The notes under the pieces were generated by a model that made no database searches, was not told the origin of the DNA, and saw only the letters and a list, made by a program, of their open reading frames with translations. Shown in pieces: positions 31,941 through 42,212 of a stretch of DNA of 64,000 nucleotides. Source of the DNA: Nocardioides alpinus (GTDB lineage: Bacteria > Actinomycetota > Actinomycetes > Propionibacteriales > Nocardioidaceae). Each line of letters starts with the position of its first letter. Within the stretch, counting starts at the first letter, position 1. Position numbers and translations under genes: made by a program. Where the stretch lies: contig NZ_FOKC01000001.1 of NCBI RefSeq assembly GCF_900112035.1, forward strand, positions 248,001 to 312,000. Direction: 5' to 3'.

Positions 31941-33062
31941 ATGGACACCTTCCCCCTCCTCCTGGTCCTGGCCCTCGTCCTGGCGATCGGCCTCGGCCTC
32001 GGTGCGCTGATCGGCGTGCTGTGGTCGCGCAGCCGCCCTGCCGACGACCCGGCCATCGCCGCGCTCCAGCAGCGCGTGGCCGAGCACGCCGTCGTGCAGG
32101 ACGGGCTCGAGCGGCTGCAGGACCAGCTGAGCGACTTCGCCCACGACCGCGTCGCGTGGCAGGCCCAGCTGCACCAGCAGGTGGCCGACATGCGGCACTC
32201 GACCGACGTCCTCCGGCAGGAGACGTCCACCCTGGCCACCGCACTGCGCAAGCCGCAGGTGCGCGGCCAGTGGGGCGAGCTGCACCTGCGTCGCACCGTC
32301 GAGCTCGCCGGGCTCGTCGACCACTGCGACTTCGCCGAGCAGGTGCGCATCGAGGACGGGCGGCTGCGCCCCGACCTGGTCGTGACGCTGGCCGGCGGAC
32401 GCACCATCGCGGTCGACGCCAAGGCGCCGCTGGCGGCCTTCCTCGACCTGACCGGGTCCGACGACCCGGCCGAGCACGACCGCGCGCTGGTCCGCCTCGG
32501 CGAGCACATGCGCACGCACGTCGCCGACCTCGGCTCGAAGCGCTACTGGGAGGCGCTGGCGGGGACGCCCGAGTTCGTCGTGCTGTTCGTGCCCGGGGAG
32601 GCGATCCTGCAGGCCGCACTGCAGGCGGTGCCCGACCTGGTCGAGCAGGCCGCGGCCAGGAACGTCGTGCTCGCGACGCCCTCCACCCTGATCGCGCTGC
32701 TGCGCACCGTCGCCCAGGGGTGGCAGCACGAGCTCCTCAACGCCCAGGCCCACGAGGTGCAGCGGCTCGGCCAGGAGCTGCACGCCCGGCTCGGGTCGAT
32801 GTCCGGCCACCTCGACAAGGTCGGGCGCTCGCTCAACGCCAGCGTGCAGGCCTACAACCAGGCGATGGGCTCGCTCGAGGGGCGGGTGCTCGTGTCAGCG
32901 CGCCGCTTCGCGGAGCTCGGCGTGACCTCCGACGAGCTGTCGGAGCCGCGCCAGGTGGAGACCGTCCCCCGCTCGCTGGCCGCTCCCGAGCTGGCCGTGC
33001 TCGACGACCTGCTCGCCCACGAGGCGCAGCGTCCCGCGGCGCGCCGCGTCGAGGGGGCCTGA
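31941..33062 (+). CDS. rmuC: DNA recombination protein RmuC
   Basis: 373 residues: an N-terminal membrane anchor (LLLVLALVLAIGLGLGALIG), a coiled coil (about 45-105), then the RmuC nuclease-like core with RGQWGELHLRRTVELAGLV, RLRPDLVV and IAVDAKAPLAAF (PD-(D/E)xK-type residues), and FVPGEAILQAAL. It ends in a helical tail. RmuC limits DNA inversion at repeats and has been linked to phage restriction in some bacteria. The start ATG 31941 has a CATGCT -10 six bases upstream and no ribosome site. Confidence 0.92.
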   Translation: MDTFPLLLVLALVLAIGLGLGALIGVLWSRSRPADDPAIAALQQRVAEHAVVQDGLERLQDQLSDFAHDRVAWQAQLHQQVADMRHSTDVLRQETSTLATALRKPQVRGQWGELHLRRTVELAGLVDHCDFAEQVRIEDGRLRPDLVVTLAGGRTIAVDAKAPLAAFLDLTGSDDPAEHDRALVRLGEHMRTHVADLGSKRYWEALAGTPEFVVLFVPGEAILQAALQAVPDLVEQAAARNVVLATPSTLIALLRTVAQGWQHELLNAQAHEVQRLGQELHARLGSMSGHLDKVGRSLNASVQAYNQAMGSLEGRVLVSARRFAELGVTSDELSEPRQVETVPRSLAAPELAVLDDLLAHEAQRPAARRVEGA

Positions 33063-33084
33063 GATCGGTCCTAGGTTGAGGGTC

Positions 33085-33531
33085 GTGACTCAGGCCGAGG
33101 CGTTCTGGGAGGCCGGGCGCGAGCCCGGCCGGCAGGTGGTGGCGCTCGGCGTCGCCCTCGCGCTCACCGCGGTCGCCATCGACGTGCTCCTCGTCGGCCG
33201 GCTCACCCTGTTCTTCGACCTGTGCTTCATGGTCCTGTGCCTGGGGCTCGCAGCGCTGGTCCGCCGGCGCGACTTCTACATGGTCGCGCTGCTCCCTCCG
33301 GTGCTGATGACCGCCGTCTTCGGGTTCGTCGCCCTCGTCGCCCGCGATGTCATCGCCGACCCGAGCGACAGCGTCCTGCAGGCCGTCGTGTCGGGCGTCG
33401 CCACCCACGGCATCGCGCTCTTCGTCGGCTACGCCCTGTGCCTGGGCTGGCTCGGCTGGCGGCTGCACCGCGAGGGCGAGGACGATATGGCCACCGAGCT
33501 CAGCCGTGAGCTGGGCCGGTCGACCGGCTGA
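33085..33531 (+). CDS. DUF6542-type small membrane protein
   Basis: 148 residues with four hydrophobic helices (VVALGVALALTAVAIDVLLV, LFFDLCFMVLCLGLAAL, VALLPPVLMTAVFGFVAL, and HGIALFVGYALCLGWLGW) and short charged ends. This matches the actinobacterial DUF6542 proteins found next to ispH. Function is unknown. GTG 33085 is chosen because TAGGTT lies 7 nt upstream, the leaderless pattern; the TTG at 33076 is part of the promoter region. Confidence 0.72.
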   Translation: MTQAEAFWEAGREPGRQVVALGVALALTAVAIDVLLVGRLTLFFDLCFMVLCLGLAALVRRRDFYMVALLPPVLMTAVFGFVALVARDVIADPSDSVLQAVVSGVATHGIALFVGYALCLGWLGWRLHREGEDDMATELSRELGRSTG

Positions 33532-33547
33532 GCGTCGCCCGTCGGGC

Positions 33548-34171
33548 TCAGGCCTCGAAGCGCTCCGGGTCGCCCGCCCCACGTCGTACGACGACGGGCT
33601 CGGCCTCCGACCAGTCGATCACCGTGGTCGGCTCGGCGGTGACCTCACCGGACTCCACGACGATGTCGACGACGTGGTCGAGGTCCTCCTTGATCTCCCA
33701 GCCCATCGTCCGCGCCTCGGTCTCGCCGGGCAGGATCAGGGTGCTGGTGAGGATCGGCTCGCCGAGCTCCTCGAGGAGGGCGCAGACCAGCGTGTGGTCG
33801 GGGATCCGCACCCCGACCGTCCGCTTCTTGGGGTGCATCAGCCGCTTCGGCACCTCGCCCGTGGCGGGGAGGATGAACGTGTAGGGCCCCGGCGTCGCGG
33901 ACTTGATCGCGCGGAACGCCGCGTTGTCGACGTGGACGAACTGCCCGAGCTGGGAGAAGTCCTTGCACATCAGGGTGAAGTGGTGGCGGTCGTCGAGCTC
34001 GCGGATCCTCAGGATCCGGTCACGGCCCTCGCGGTTGCCGAGCTGGGCGCCGAGGGCGTAGCCGGAATCGGTCGGGTAGGCGATCAGCTGGTCGTCGCGC
34101 AGCGCCTCGACGACCTGGGTGACCAGCCGCGGCTGCGGGTTGTCGGGGTGGATGTCGAGGTAGCGGGCCAT
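33548..34171 (-). CDS. YciO/Sua5-YrdC-domain protein
   Basis: 207 residues of the YrdC fold: [58 protein letters not shown] and [14 protein letters not shown]. These are the nucleotide and carbamoyl-binding segments of Sua5/YrdC proteins, in the YciO version. Sua5/YrdC enzymes make threonylcarbamoyl-AMP for tRNA t6A; YciO members have related but weaker or uncertain activity. It starts 2 nt after ispH, so the two are co-transcribed. Confidence 0.88.
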   Translation of the reverse strand: MARYLDIHPDNPQPRLVTQVVEALRDDQLIAYPTDSGYALGAQLGNREGRDRILRIRELDDRHHFTLMCKDFSQLGQFVHVDNAAFRAIKSATPGPYTFILPATGEVPKRLMHPKKRTVGVRIPDHTLVCALLEELGEPILTSTLILPGETEARTMGWEIKEDLDHVVDIVVESGEVTAEPTTVIDWSEAEPVVVRRGAGDPERFEA

Positions 34172-34173
34172 CG

Positions 34174-35175
34174 TCAGCCCTTGTCCCGGGCGGCCCGGAT
34201 GTCGCGGCGCAGCTCGGGCGGCAGCGCGAAGATCAGCGACTCCTCGGCCGAGTGGACGGCCCGGGCATCGGGGTAGCCGCGCTCGGACAAGAAGGCGAGC
34301 ACGCCCTCCACGAGGTCCTCCGGCACCGACGCACCCGAGGTCACCGAGACCGTGTCGACACCGTCGAGCCACGCCTCGTCGATCTCGGTGTGGTCGTCGA
34401 CGAGGTAGGACGCCTTGGCGCCGGCCTCGAGCGCGACCTCGACCAAGCGGACCGAGTTGGAGGAGTTGCGGGAGCCGACCACGATCACCAGGTCGGCGTC
34501 CGGCGAGATCTCCTTGACCGCGAGCTGGCGGTTCTGGGTGGCGTAGCAGATGTCGTCGCTCGGCGGGTCGAGCAGCAGCGGGAACCTCTCCCGGATCGCG
34601 GCGACGGTCTCGAGCGTCTCGTCGACGCTCAACGTGGTCTGCGAGAGCCACGCCACCCTGGCGGGATCGCGTACGACGATGCCGGCGACGTCGGCCGGGC
34701 TCTGGACGAGCTGGATGTGCTCGGGCGCCTCGCCGGCGGTGCCCTCGACCTCCTCGTGGCCCTCGTGGCCGATGAGGAGGATGTCGTAGTCGTCGCTCGC
34801 GAAGCGCCGGGCCTCGTGGTGGACCTTGGTCACCAGCGGGCAGGTCGCGTCGATGGTCTTGAGGCTGCGGTCGGCCGCCTGGGCGTGCACGGCCGGGGAG
34901 ACGCCGTGGGCGGAGAAGACGACCGTCTGACCCTCCGGCACCTCGTCGAGCTCCTCGACGAAGATCGCGCCGCGCGACTCGAGGTTGGCCACCACGTGCT
35001 TGTTGTGCACGATCTGCTTGCGGACGTAGACCGGCGAGCCGTAGAGGTCGAGTGCCTTCTCCACGGTGATCACGGCCCGGTCGACGCCGGCGCAGTAGCC
35101 TCGCGGGGCGGCCAGCAGCACGTTCTTGGCGGTCTCGGGGTCGAGCACCGGAGGCAGGCCGAGGTCGGTCGTCAT
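34174..35175 (-). CDS. ispH: 4-hydroxy-3-methylbut-2-enyl diphosphate reductase
   Basis: 333 residues. The three cluster-binding cysteines are present: Cys28 ([12 protein letters not shown]), Cys112 (IDATCPLV) and Cys210 ([11 protein letters not shown]). The other signature segments [20 protein letters not shown] and [12 protein letters not shown] also match LytB/IspH. It makes IPP and DMAPP in the last step of the MEP pathway in the cytosol, using a 4Fe-4S cluster. A TAGACT -10 lies 7 nt before the ATG, so it is probably leaderless; it is divergent from xseA. Confidence 0.97.
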   Translation of the reverse strand: MTTDLGLPPVLDPETAKNVLLAAPRGYCAGVDRAVITVEKALDLYGSPVYVRKQIVHNKHVVANLESRGAIFVEELDEVPEGQTVVFSAHGVSPAVHAQAADRSLKTIDATCPLVTKVHHEARRFASDDYDILLIGHEGHEEVEGTAGEAPEHIQLVQSPADVAGIVVRDPARVAWLSQTTLSVDETLETVAAIRERFPLLLDPPSDDICYATQNRQLAVKEISPDADLVIVVGSRNSSNSVRLVEVALEAGAKASYLVDDHTEIDEAWLDGVDTVSVTSGASVPEDLVEGVLAFLSERGYPDARAVHSAEESLIFALPPELRRDIRAARDKG

Positions 35176-35232
35176 GGGGACGAGTCTACGGGCCGCACCA
35201 CCGGCGTCGGTCCCCTCGCCTATCCTCGCCGC

Positions 35233-36498
35233 GTGCCCTCACTCCGCGACGCCACGGCCGAGTCCCCGGCCCCGGTGCGCGCGGTGGCCAACGCGGTCAC
35301 GCAGTGGATCGACAAGCTCGGCAGCGTGTGGGTCGAGGGGCAGATCGCGCAGGTCAACCGCCGCCCCGGGGTCAACACCGTCTTCATGACCCTGCGCGAC
35401 ACCGTCGCCGACATCTCGGTCACCCTCACCTGCGCCCGATCGCTCTTCGACTCGATGAACCCGCCGCTCGTCGAGGGAGCCAGCGTGGTCGTGCACGCGC
35501 GGGCCAGCTTCTACGCCAACCGCGGCTCGTTCTCGCTGGCCGCGCGCGAGATCAAGATGGTCGGTCTCGGCGAGCTGCTCGCCCGCCTCGAGCGCCGCCG
35601 CCAGCTCCTCGCCGCCGAGGGGCTCTTCGCGCCGGAGCTCAAGCGCGACCTGCCCTTCCTGCCGGGCCGGGTCGGGCTGGTGACCGCTCCCAACAGTGCC
35701 GCCGAGCGTGACGTCCTCGACAACGCGCGCCGCCGCTGGCCGGCCGTGCAGTTCGAGGTGGCCTATGCCGCGATGCAGGGTCAGCGCTGTGCGTCCGAGG
35801 TGATCGAGGCGCTGCAGAGGCTCGAGCGCAACCCGGACGTCGACGTCATCGTCGTGGCGCGTGGCGGCGGGTCGATCGAGGACCTGCTGCCGTTCTCCGA
35901 CGAGGCGATGATCCGGGCGGTCCACGCGCTGCGCACACCCGTGGTCTCGGCCATCGGCCACGAGCCCGACCAGCCGCTGCTCGACCTCGTCGCCGACGTA
36001 CGCGCCTCCACTCCCACCGACGCCGCCAAGCTGGTCGTCCCCGACATGGCCGAGGAGGCCCAGGGCGTCACCTGGGCGCGTGACCGGCTGCGCCAGGTGA
36101 TCACCCAGCGGATCGCCCGTGAGCAGGAGTGGCTCGCGCAGGTGCGTTCGCGCCCGGCGATGGCCGACCCGCGCAACCTGCTGGCCGTCCGGTCCGAGGA
36201 GGTCGACGAGCTGGTGGCGCGCGCCCGTCGTACGCTCTCGCACCGCCTCGACCGCGCCGCCGACGACATCGGCCACCAGCGCGCGCGGGCCCAGGCGCTC
36301 TCCCCGCTGGCCACGCTGCAGCGCGGCTACGCCGTGCTCCAGGACGCCGACGGCCACGTCGTCACGTCCGTCGCGCAGTCCGCAGCAGGTGCCACCGTGT
36401 CCGTGCGGGTGGCCGACGGCCGCATCCACGCCACGACCGACCGCGTCGAGCCGGACGCCCTCACGACCGACCACCCGCAGGAGGACCCCGATGAGTGA
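35233..36498 (+). CDS. xseA: Exodeoxyribonuclease VII large subunit
   Basis: 421 residues: an N-terminal OB-fold ([36 protein letters not shown]), the nuclease domain with [40 protein letters not shown] and [20 protein letters not shown], and a helical C-terminus ending in [10 protein letters not shown]. With XseB it degrades single-stranded DNA. A TATCCT -10 lies 6 nt before GTG 35233 without ribosome site, so leaderless. Its stop overlaps xseB by 8 nt. Confidence 0.96.
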   Translation: MPSLRDATAESPAPVRAVANAVTQWIDKLGSVWVEGQIAQVNRRPGVNTVFMTLRDTVADISVTLTCARSLFDSMNPPLVEGASVVVHARASFYANRGSFSLAAREIKMVGLGELLARLERRRQLLAAEGLFAPELKRDLPFLPGRVGLVTAPNSAAERDVLDNARRRWPAVQFEVAYAAMQGQRCASEVIEALQRLERNPDVDVIVVARGGGSIEDLLPFSDEAMIRAVHALRTPVVSAIGHEPDQPLLDLVADVRASTPTDAAKLVVPDMAEEAQGVTWARDRLRQVITQRIAREQEWLAQVRSRPAMADPRNLLAVRSEEVDELVARARRTLSHRLDRAADDIGHQRARAQALSPLATLQRGYAVLQDADGHVVTSVAQSAAGATVSVRVADGRIHATTDRVEPDALTTDHPQEDPDE

Positions 36499-36718
36499 CG
36501 CAGCCGCTGACCAGCCCAGCACTGACCGGCCCAGCTACGAAGAGGCCCGCGAGGAGCTCATCGAGGTGGTGCGCACCCTCGAGGCCGGCGGCACGACGCT
36601 CGAGGAGTCGCTCGCCCTGTGGGAGCGCGGCGAGGCGCTGGCCAAGGTGTGCCAGCAGTGGCTCGACGGGGCACGCAAGCGGCTCGACGAGGCGATGGGC
36701 GACCCCTCTAACGAGTGA
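36491..36718 (+). CDS. xseB: Exodeoxyribonuclease VII small subunit
   Basis: 75 residues forming the two-helix XseB protein: [20 protein letters not shown], then [19 protein letters not shown] and [13 protein letters not shown]. Several copies wrap XseA. It overlaps xseA by 8 nt at the 5' end and the convergent DUF4245 gene by 11 nt at the 3' end. Confidence 0.95.
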   Translation: MSDAAADQPSTDRPSYEEAREELIEVVRTLEAGGTTLEESLALWERGEALAKVCQQWLDGARKRLDEAMGDPSNE

Positions 36719-37262
36719 GCAGCCCGAGGTAGGCCTCGATGTCCTCGACCGGCGCCGAGCCGTAGACCAGCACCGCCTCGTCGCCGAGCTCGGTGGCGTA
36801 CCCGTGGTCGCCGCCGTCGTCGGAGTAGGTCTGCCAGGTGTCGGTGACCTCCGACGGCACGGTCGCGTCCTCGCCGGCCTCGGCCTTCTCGTCGACGTAC
36901 CGCTCCGCGAGGTCGTCCGCCGAGGAGTCCTCCTGACGGATGCCGATGAAGTCGCCGTCCTCGGTCAGGACGCCCAGGCCCCACCGCGGGTCGTCGCTGC
37001 CGAAGTAGGGGTCGACGCTGGTCGCGGTCCACCCGGCGGGCAGCTCGCGCGGGTGCACCACCTGCAGGCCCACCTGCTCGGCGAGCTCGACACTCTCCTG
37101 CCAGTCGACGGCCACCGGGGTGTTGTCGACGTCGGTGCGGAAGAGACCGCGCCACGCGACGAAGGCCAGCACGAAGAGCACCGTCACGATCAGCGCGCCG
37201 ATCATGCCGCTGAAGGAGCGGGTGTACCGGCTCGGTCGTTCTTGCCCACTCACAGGATCCAT
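36708..37262 (-). CDS. DUF4245 membrane-anchored protein
   Basis: 184 residues: a short cytoplasmic start, one membrane helix ([20 protein letters not shown]) and an outer domain with [17 protein letters not shown] and a closing segment [20 protein letters not shown]. This is the DUF4245 pattern found between xseB and glpX in many actinobacteria. Function is unknown. GGGAGG precedes ATG 37262. Confidence 0.85.
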   Translation of the reverse strand: MDPVSGQERPSRYTRSFSGMIGALIVTVLFVLAFVAWRGLFRTDVDNTPVAVDWQESVELAEQVGLQVVHPRELPAGWTATSVDPYFGSDDPRWGLGVLTEDGDFIGIRQEDSSADDLAERYVDEKAEAGEDATVPSEVTDTWQTYSDDGGDHGYATELGDEAVLVYGSAPVEDIEAYLGLLTR

Positions 37263-37407
37263 CCTCCCAGCCCCTCGGTAGTCCGCATCAACCGGCTTGC
37301 TCCGGCGAGTCAGCTGACACGGACCATCGGGGGTGCGGGACGAGACAATGAAACGCAGGTGCGGACGCTGAGGGACATGGCGACCGCAGGTGCGGCATAC
37401 TGCGACC

Positions 37408-37815
37408 GTGATCACCTACCGAATCGCGGAAGCAGCGGAGATCCTCGCCGTCAGCGACGACACCGTACGCCGCTGGGTGGACTCCGGCCGGATCCCGTCG
37501 CAGCGCACCGAGGGGCGCACGACCGTCACCGGACCGGACCTCGCCACGCTCGCCGAGCACCTCGCCGAGTCCGGCGAGGTCGCCGAGCGCGACAGGACCC
37601 GCGCCAGCACGGTGAGCGCCCGCAACCGGATGAGCGGCATCGTCACGCGGGTCAAGCGCGACACCGTGATGGCCCAGGTCGAGATGATCTGCGGCCCCTA
37701 CCGCGTGGTGTCGCTGATGAGCAGCGACGCCGCCGACGAGCTCGGCCTCGAGCCGGGCGTACGCGCGATCGCCAGCGTGAAGTCCACCAACGTGATCGTC
37801 GAGGTCCCGTCGTGA
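37408..37815 (+). CDS. HTH-TOBE (Mop-type) molybdate-responsive protein
   Basis: 135 residues: a MerR/excisionase-like HTH at the start (ITYRIAEAAEILAVSDDTVR, RRWVDSGRIP) and a single TOBE/Mop domain at the end (RNRMSGIVTRVKRDTVMAQV, ...ASVKSTNVIVEVPS). The combination suggests a molybdate-binding regulator of the modABC genes that follow, with a GTGA overlap to modA. A CATACT -10 lies 6 nt before GTG 37408. Confidence 0.87.
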   Translation: MITYRIAEAAEILAVSDDTVRRWVDSGRIPSQRTEGRTTVTGPDLATLAEHLAESGEVAERDRTRASTVSARNRMSGIVTRVKRDTVMAQVEMICGPYRVVSLMSSDAADELGLEPGVRAIASVKSTNVIVEVPS

Positions 37816-38561
37816 GGAGGCTCGTGGTCCCCGGCCTCCTCCTGCTGCTGCCCCTCACGGGCTGCAGCGGTGACGACGACCAGCAGACCCTGACCGTGCT
37901 CGCAGCAGCCAGCCTCACCGAGACGTTCACCGAGCTGGCCGACACGTTCGAGGACGAGCACCCGGGCGTCGAGGTGGAGCTCGTGTTCGGCTCGTCGACC
38001 ACGCTCGCCGAGCAGGCCGTCGACGGAGCGCCCGGCGACGTCCTGGCGACCGCCGACGAGACGTCCATGACGGTGGCCGAGAAGGGCGACGCACTGGGCG
38101 ACAGCCCCAGCAGCTTCGTCAGCAACCGGCTCACGCTCATCACCCCGACCGACAACCCCGCCGGCATCGACGACCTGGACGACCTGGACGACCCGGCCGT
38201 CGACTACGTCGTGTGCGCCGACACCGCCCCGTGCGGAGCCGTCGCCGTCGCCGTGCTGGAGGAAGCGGGTATCACCGGACCCCCGGCCAGCGAGGAGGTC
38301 GACGTCAAGGCCGTGCTCGCCCGGGTCGTCCAGGGCGAGGCCGACGCGGGTCTCGTCTACCGCACGGACGCCGTCGCAGCCGGGATCGACGTGAACGAGG
38401 TCCCGACGGCTGGTGCCGACGCGTTCGCGACCAACTACTTCGTCGCCCCGCTCGTCGGCGACCGCGCCGGCCTGGCCGCCGAGTTCGTCACCCTGGTCCT
38501 GAGCAGCCCGGCCCGGCAGGTCTTCGAGCAGGCCGGCTTCGGCGGGACCGTGCCCGAGTGA
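37812..38561 (+). CDS. modA: Molybdate ABC transporter, substrate-binding lipoprotein
   Basis: 249 residues. A lipoprotein signal (LLLLLPLTGCSG) is followed by the ModA fold: LTVLAAASLTETFTELADTF, FGSSTTLAEQAVDGAPGDVL, AKGLDV-like VDVKAVLARVVQGEADAGLV and a C-terminal LSSPARQVFEQAGF. It binds molybdate or tungstate outside the membrane and delivers it to ModBC. The stop overlaps the modB GTG (GTGA). Confidence 0.92.
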   Translation: MRRLVVPGLLLLLPLTGCSGDDDQQTLTVLAAASLTETFTELADTFEDEHPGVEVELVFGSSTTLAEQAVDGAPGDVLATADETSMTVAEKGDALGDSPSSFVSNRLTLITPTDNPAGIDDLDDLDDPAVDYVVCADTAPCGAVAVAVLEEAGITGPPASEEVDVKAVLARVVQGEADAGLVYRTDAVAAGIDVNEVPTAGADAFATNYFVAPLVGDRAGLAAEFVTLVLSSPARQVFEQAGFGGTVPE

Positions 38562-39340
38562 CCGGTCCCCGCCTCGGTCGTGCTCCCGCGGTCCTCCTCG
38601 TCCCGGCGACGATCGGCATCGCCCTCCTCGTGGTGCCGCTCGCGACCCTGGTGCTCGACACCCCGTGGCGCACCCTGCCCGAGCACCTCGGATCGGAGGT
38701 CGTGCGGGAGGCGCTGGCGATCACTGCCCTGAGCAGCCTGCTGACGGTCATCGGCTGTGTCGTGCTCGGCACTCCCTTGGCCTGGCTGTTGGCCCGGGTC
38801 GACTTCCGTGGCCGTCGGGTCGTGCGCGCGCTCGTGCTGGTGCCGCTGGTCCTTCCCCCGGTCGTGGCCGGCGTCGCCCTGGTCACCGCGCTGGGCCGCA
38901 GCGGTCTGATCGGGCAGCACCTTCCCTTCTCGATCCCCTACACGATGTCGGGCGTCGTGCTGGCCCACACGTTCGTCTCGCTCCCCTTCTACGTCCTGGC
39001 CGTCGAGGGTGCGCTGCGCACGCACGGCGGGTCGTACGACGTCGTGGCCGCGACGCTGGGCGCCGACCGGTGGACCACCTTCCGTCGCGTCACCCTGCCG
39101 CTCGCCCTGCCCGGCGTGCTCGCCGGGAGCGCGCTGGCGTGGGCGCGCAGCCTCGGTGAGTTCGGCGCGACGATCACGTTCGCGGGCAACTACCCCGGCA
39201 CCACCCAGACGATGCCGAGCCTGATCTACGTGGCCCTCAACTCCGACCCGACCGTCGCCCGGACCCTGAGCCTGATCCTGCTGGTCCTCTCCGTCGGCGT
39301 CCTGGTGCTGCTGCGCGAGCGATGGGCGGTCGGACGATGA
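38558..39340 (+). CDS. modB: Molybdate ABC transporter, permease
   Basis: 260 residues with five to six membrane helices and the EAA loop YDVVAATLGADRWTTFRRVT, followed by LPLALPGVLAGSALAWARSL and GEFGATITFAGN, a segment characteristic of ModB. It forms the membrane channel with ModC on its inner face. Start GTG 38558 overlaps the modA stop; its stop overlaps the modC start. Confidence 0.94.
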   Translation: MTGPRLGRAPAVLLVPATIGIALLVVPLATLVLDTPWRTLPEHLGSEVVREALAITALSSLLTVIGCVVLGTPLAWLLARVDFRGRRVVRALVLVPLVLPPVVAGVALVTALGRSGLIGQHLPFSIPYTMSGVVLAHTFVSLPFYVLAVEGALRTHGGSYDVVAATLGADRWTTFRRVTLPLALPGVLAGSALAWARSLGEFGATITFAGNYPGTTQTMPSLIYVALNSDPTVARTLSLILLVLSVGVLVLLRERWAVGR

Positions 39341-40299
39341 TGCGGGTCGAGGTGGACATCCCCGGCCGGGTGAGCGCAGACCTCGAGGCAGCGGCCGGCG
39401 AGGTCGTGGTCGTGATCGGGCCCAACGGTGCCGGCAAGTCCACCCTCCTGCGCGCGATCGCCGGACTCGAGCCGGGTCGGGTGCGGGTCGGCGACGACGA
39501 CTGGACCGACCTCGAGGTGCCGCGGCGCCGGGTCGGCTACGTCTTCCAGGACCAGAGCCTCTTCCCGCACCTCAGCGCCCTCGACAACGTCGCCTTCGGG
39601 CCGCGGGCCAGGGGTCGCCACCGACGGGAGGCGGAGGACCTGGCCCTCGGCTGGCTCCGGCGCTTCGGCATCGCCGAGCTCGCACACCGCAAGCCGCGCG
39701 AGCTCTCCGGCGGGCAGGCCCAGCGGGTGGCGATCGCCCGTGCACTGGCCACCGACCCGGACGTCCTGCTGCTCGACGAGCCGTTCACCGGCCTCGACGT
39801 GTCGGTGCAGGTGGCACTGCGCATCGAGCTCGGCCAGCACCTGCGCGACTTCCCCGGCATCGCGCTGCTGGTCACCCACGACGCGATCGACGCGCTGACC
39901 CTGGCCGACCGGGTGCTGGTGCTGGACGAGGGACGCGTGGCGCAGGTCGGTCCGCCCGCCGAGGTGGCCGCCGAGCCCCGCACGCCCCACGTCGCCCGGC
40001 TCGTCGGGCTCAACCTGGTCGCCGACGGCGAGGACCTGATCGCCTTCACCCCGGACGCGGTCACGGTCTCGCTGGCCGAGCCCGAGGGGTCGAGCCGCCT
40101 GCGCTGGCACGGCCCGATCGCGACGCTGGCGCCGCACGGTGACGCCGTACGCCTGCTGGTGCACGCCTCGCCCGACCTGCTCGCCGACCTCACCCCCGCA
40201 GCCGCGACGGAGCTGGCGCTGGTGCCGGGCCGCGAGGTCTGGCTGTCGGCCAAGGCGACGGCCGTGAGCCGCTACGGAGCCGCTGCCACCGGCCGATAA
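39337..40299 (+). CDS. modC: Molybdate ABC transporter, ATPase
   Basis: 320 residues: Walker [17 protein letters not shown]-loop [11 protein letters not shown], signature [15 protein letters not shown], Walker [14 protein letters not shown] and switch His [11 protein letters not shown]-terminal domain with partial Mop-like sequence follows ([24 protein letters not shown], then [13 protein letters not shown]). It drives molybdate import. ATG 39337 overlaps the modB stop. The next gene, glpX, starts 10 nt after its stop but has its own promoter. Confidence 0.94.
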   Translation: MMRVEVDIPGRVSADLEAAAGEVVVVIGPNGAGKSTLLRAIAGLEPGRVRVGDDDWTDLEVPRRRVGYVFQDQSLFPHLSALDNVAFGPRARGRHRREAEDLALGWLRRFGIAELAHRKPRELSGGQAQRVAIARALATDPDVLLLDEPFTGLDVSVQVALRIELGQHLRDFPGIALLVTHDAIDALTLADRVLVLDEGRVAQVGPPAEVAAEPRTPHVARLVGLNLVADGEDLIAFTPDAVTVSLAEPEGSSRLRWHGPIATLAPHGDAVRLLVHASPDLLADLTPAAATELALVPGREVWLSAKATAVSRYGAAATGR

Positions 40300-40309
40300 C
40301 CTGTGGGTC

Positions 40310-41314
40310 ATGAGCCCCAGCACCGGCAAGCCCGACCGCAACCTCGCCCTCGAGCTGGTGCGGGTCACCGAGGCAGCAGCCATGGCGGCGGGGCGCTGGG
40401 TGGGGCGCGGCGACAAGAACGACGCCGACGGCGTGGCGGTCGAGGCGATGCGCGAGATGATCTCGACGATCGGCATGCGCGGCACCGTGGTCATCGGCGA
40501 GGGCGAGAAGGACAACGCCCCGATGCTCTTCAACGGCGAGGAGGTCGGTGACGGCAGCGGGCCCGAGTGCGACGTCGCGGTCGACCCGATCGACGGCACC
40601 ACGCTGACCGCCAAGGGCATGAACAACGCGATCGCGGTGCTGGCGGTCTCGCCGCGCGGCACGATGTACGACCCCAGCGCGGTCTTCTACATGGACAAGC
40701 TGGTCACCGGTCCCGAGGCCGCCGACGTGGTCGACATCCGGCTGCCGGTGAAGGAGAACATCGCCCGCGTCGCCAAGGCCAAGGGCCTCTCGATCCACGA
40801 CGTGACCGTCGTGCTGCTCGACCGGCCCCGCCACGCCAAGCTGGTCGAGGACATCCGCGGGACCGGCGCGCGCATCAAGTACATCACCGACGGCGACGTG
40901 GCCGGCGCGATCATGACGGCCCGCCCGGACACGGGCGTCGACCTCATGCTCGGAGTCGGCGGCACGCCGGAGGGCATCATCGCCGCCTGCGCGATGAAGT
41001 GCATCGGCGGCAAGATCCAGGGGCGGCTCTGGCCCCAGGACGACGACGAGCGCCAGCGGGCGCTGGACGCGGGCCACAACCTGGACGCCGACTTCGTGCT
41101 GGGCACCGACGACCTGGTCACCGGCGACGACGCTTTCTTCGTGGCCACCGGCATCACCGACGGCGAGCTGATGCGCGGCGTGCGCTACCGCGGCGACGGC
41201 ATCACCACGCACTCGCTCGTGATGCGCTCGCGCAGCGGCACGGTGCGCTCGATCACCGCGGAGCACCGGCTCTCGAAGCTACGCGCTCTGTCCCCGGTCG
41301 ACTTCGACAACTGA
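40310..41314 (+). CDS. glpX: Fructose-1,6-bisphosphatase class II
   Basis: 334 residues of the GlpX type: [57 protein letters not shown] with the metal-binding Asp residues, and [20 protein letters not shown]. It is the gluconeogenic FBPase of actinobacteria. A TAACCT -10 lies 7 nt before ATG 40310 and there is no ribosome site, so probably leaderless. Its 3' end overlaps the convergent hydrolase gene by 36 nt. Confidence 0.97.
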   Translation: MSPSTGKPDRNLALELVRVTEAAAMAAGRWVGRGDKNDADGVAVEAMREMISTIGMRGTVVIGEGEKDNAPMLFNGEEVGDGSGPECDVAVDPIDGTTLTAKGMNNAIAVLAVSPRGTMYDPSAVFYMDKLVTGPEAADVVDIRLPVKENIARVAKAKGLSIHDVTVVLLDRPRHAKLVEDIRGTGARIKYITDGDVAGAIMTARPDTGVDLMLGVGGTPEGIIAACAMKCIGGKIQGRLWPQDDDERQRALDAGHNLDADFVLGTDDLVTGDDAFFVATGITDGELMRGVRYRGDGITTHSLVMRSRSGTVRSITAEHRLSKLRALSPVDFDN

Positions 41315-42127
41315 CGCCGGCACCGGCACCGGGACCGGCCGCAGCGCGGCCGAGACCGCGGCGATGACAGCGGGGTCGAACGCCATGCCCACGTGCGACG
41401 AGCGGACCTCGACCGCGCGGGCGACCGGGTCGACACAGGCACGCCAGTCGACGATCCCGTCACGGCGCGAGTAGATCGCGGTGAACTCGACGCCCTCGGG
41501 CAGCGCTGCCCGCGCCTGGTCGAAGCTCTCCTGCGCGCAGTGACCCGCCACGCAGTCCTCGGTCATCAGGTTGCGCATGCCGGCGCGGTTGAGCCGCACC
41601 AGCAGGTCGACGCTGCGGGCCAGCGACGCGTGGTGGGCGCCGGGCGCCAGCATCGGGCTGCCCATGGTCACGATGCCCGCGACCAGGTCGGGACGCCGGG
41701 CGGCGACGCCGCGCGCGAGCATCCCGCCGAGGCTGTGCCCCACGATCCGCACCTTCGACCCGCGGCGCTGGGTGATCTCCTCGAGCCGCTCCTCGAGCTG
41801 GGCGGCCGCGGCCAGGGTGCAGCCGACGTTGGCGCGGATGTCGGCGCGATAGGTGCGGAAGCCCTGGTGGCGCAGCGTCCGGCTCATCGGTCCGAGGGAC
41901 GAGTCACCGGCGAGGAAGCCCGGCACGAGCAGCACCGGCTCGCTCACCCGCGCAGGTCGCGAGCCATAGGGCGTACGACGTCTCGCACCACGCGAACCGA
42001 AGGCCTGCACGGCGTAACGACCGGCCTCGGCGACGATCGATCCTTCGCGCAGCACGGCCGCCACCGAGGGCTGCGAAAAGCCCTCAGGCGTCAGGAAAGC
42101 CGCCACTGTGCGCTGGGTCACAATCAT
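41279..42127 (-). CDS. Alpha/beta hydrolase, lipase/esterase-like
   Basis: 282 residues. The core has [20 protein letters not shown] (oxyanion side), then [20 protein letters not shown] with Ser in GHSLGG as nucleophile, and SSHVGMAF containing the likely catalytic His. The general pattern is that of class 2 lipases/PGAP1-like acylhydrolases. Substrate unknown. I start at ATG 42127 because the upstream 50 residues lack sense. The gene overlaps the glpX end. Confidence 0.82.
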   Translation of the reverse strand: MIVTQRTVAAFLTPEGFSQPSVAAVLREGSIVAEAGRYAVQAFGSRGARRRTPYGSRPARVSEPVLLVPGFLAGDSSLGPMSRTLRHQGFRTYRADIRANVGCTLAAAAQLEERLEEITQRRGSKVRIVGHSLGGMLARGVAARRPDLVAGIVTMGSPMLAPGAHHASLARSVDLLVRLNRAGMRNLMTEDCVAGHCAQESFDQARAALPEGVEFTAIYSRRDGIVDWRACVDPVARAVEVRSSHVGMAFDPAVIAAVSAALRPVPVPVPASVVEVDRGQSA

Positions 42128-42212
42128 CGAACGTAGCCCAGAACCCCGTGGGAATGCGGGATGTCGCCCACTTTGCGTTCTTTTGGGGATGCCGGTCGTG
42201 TTCACTGGAGGC

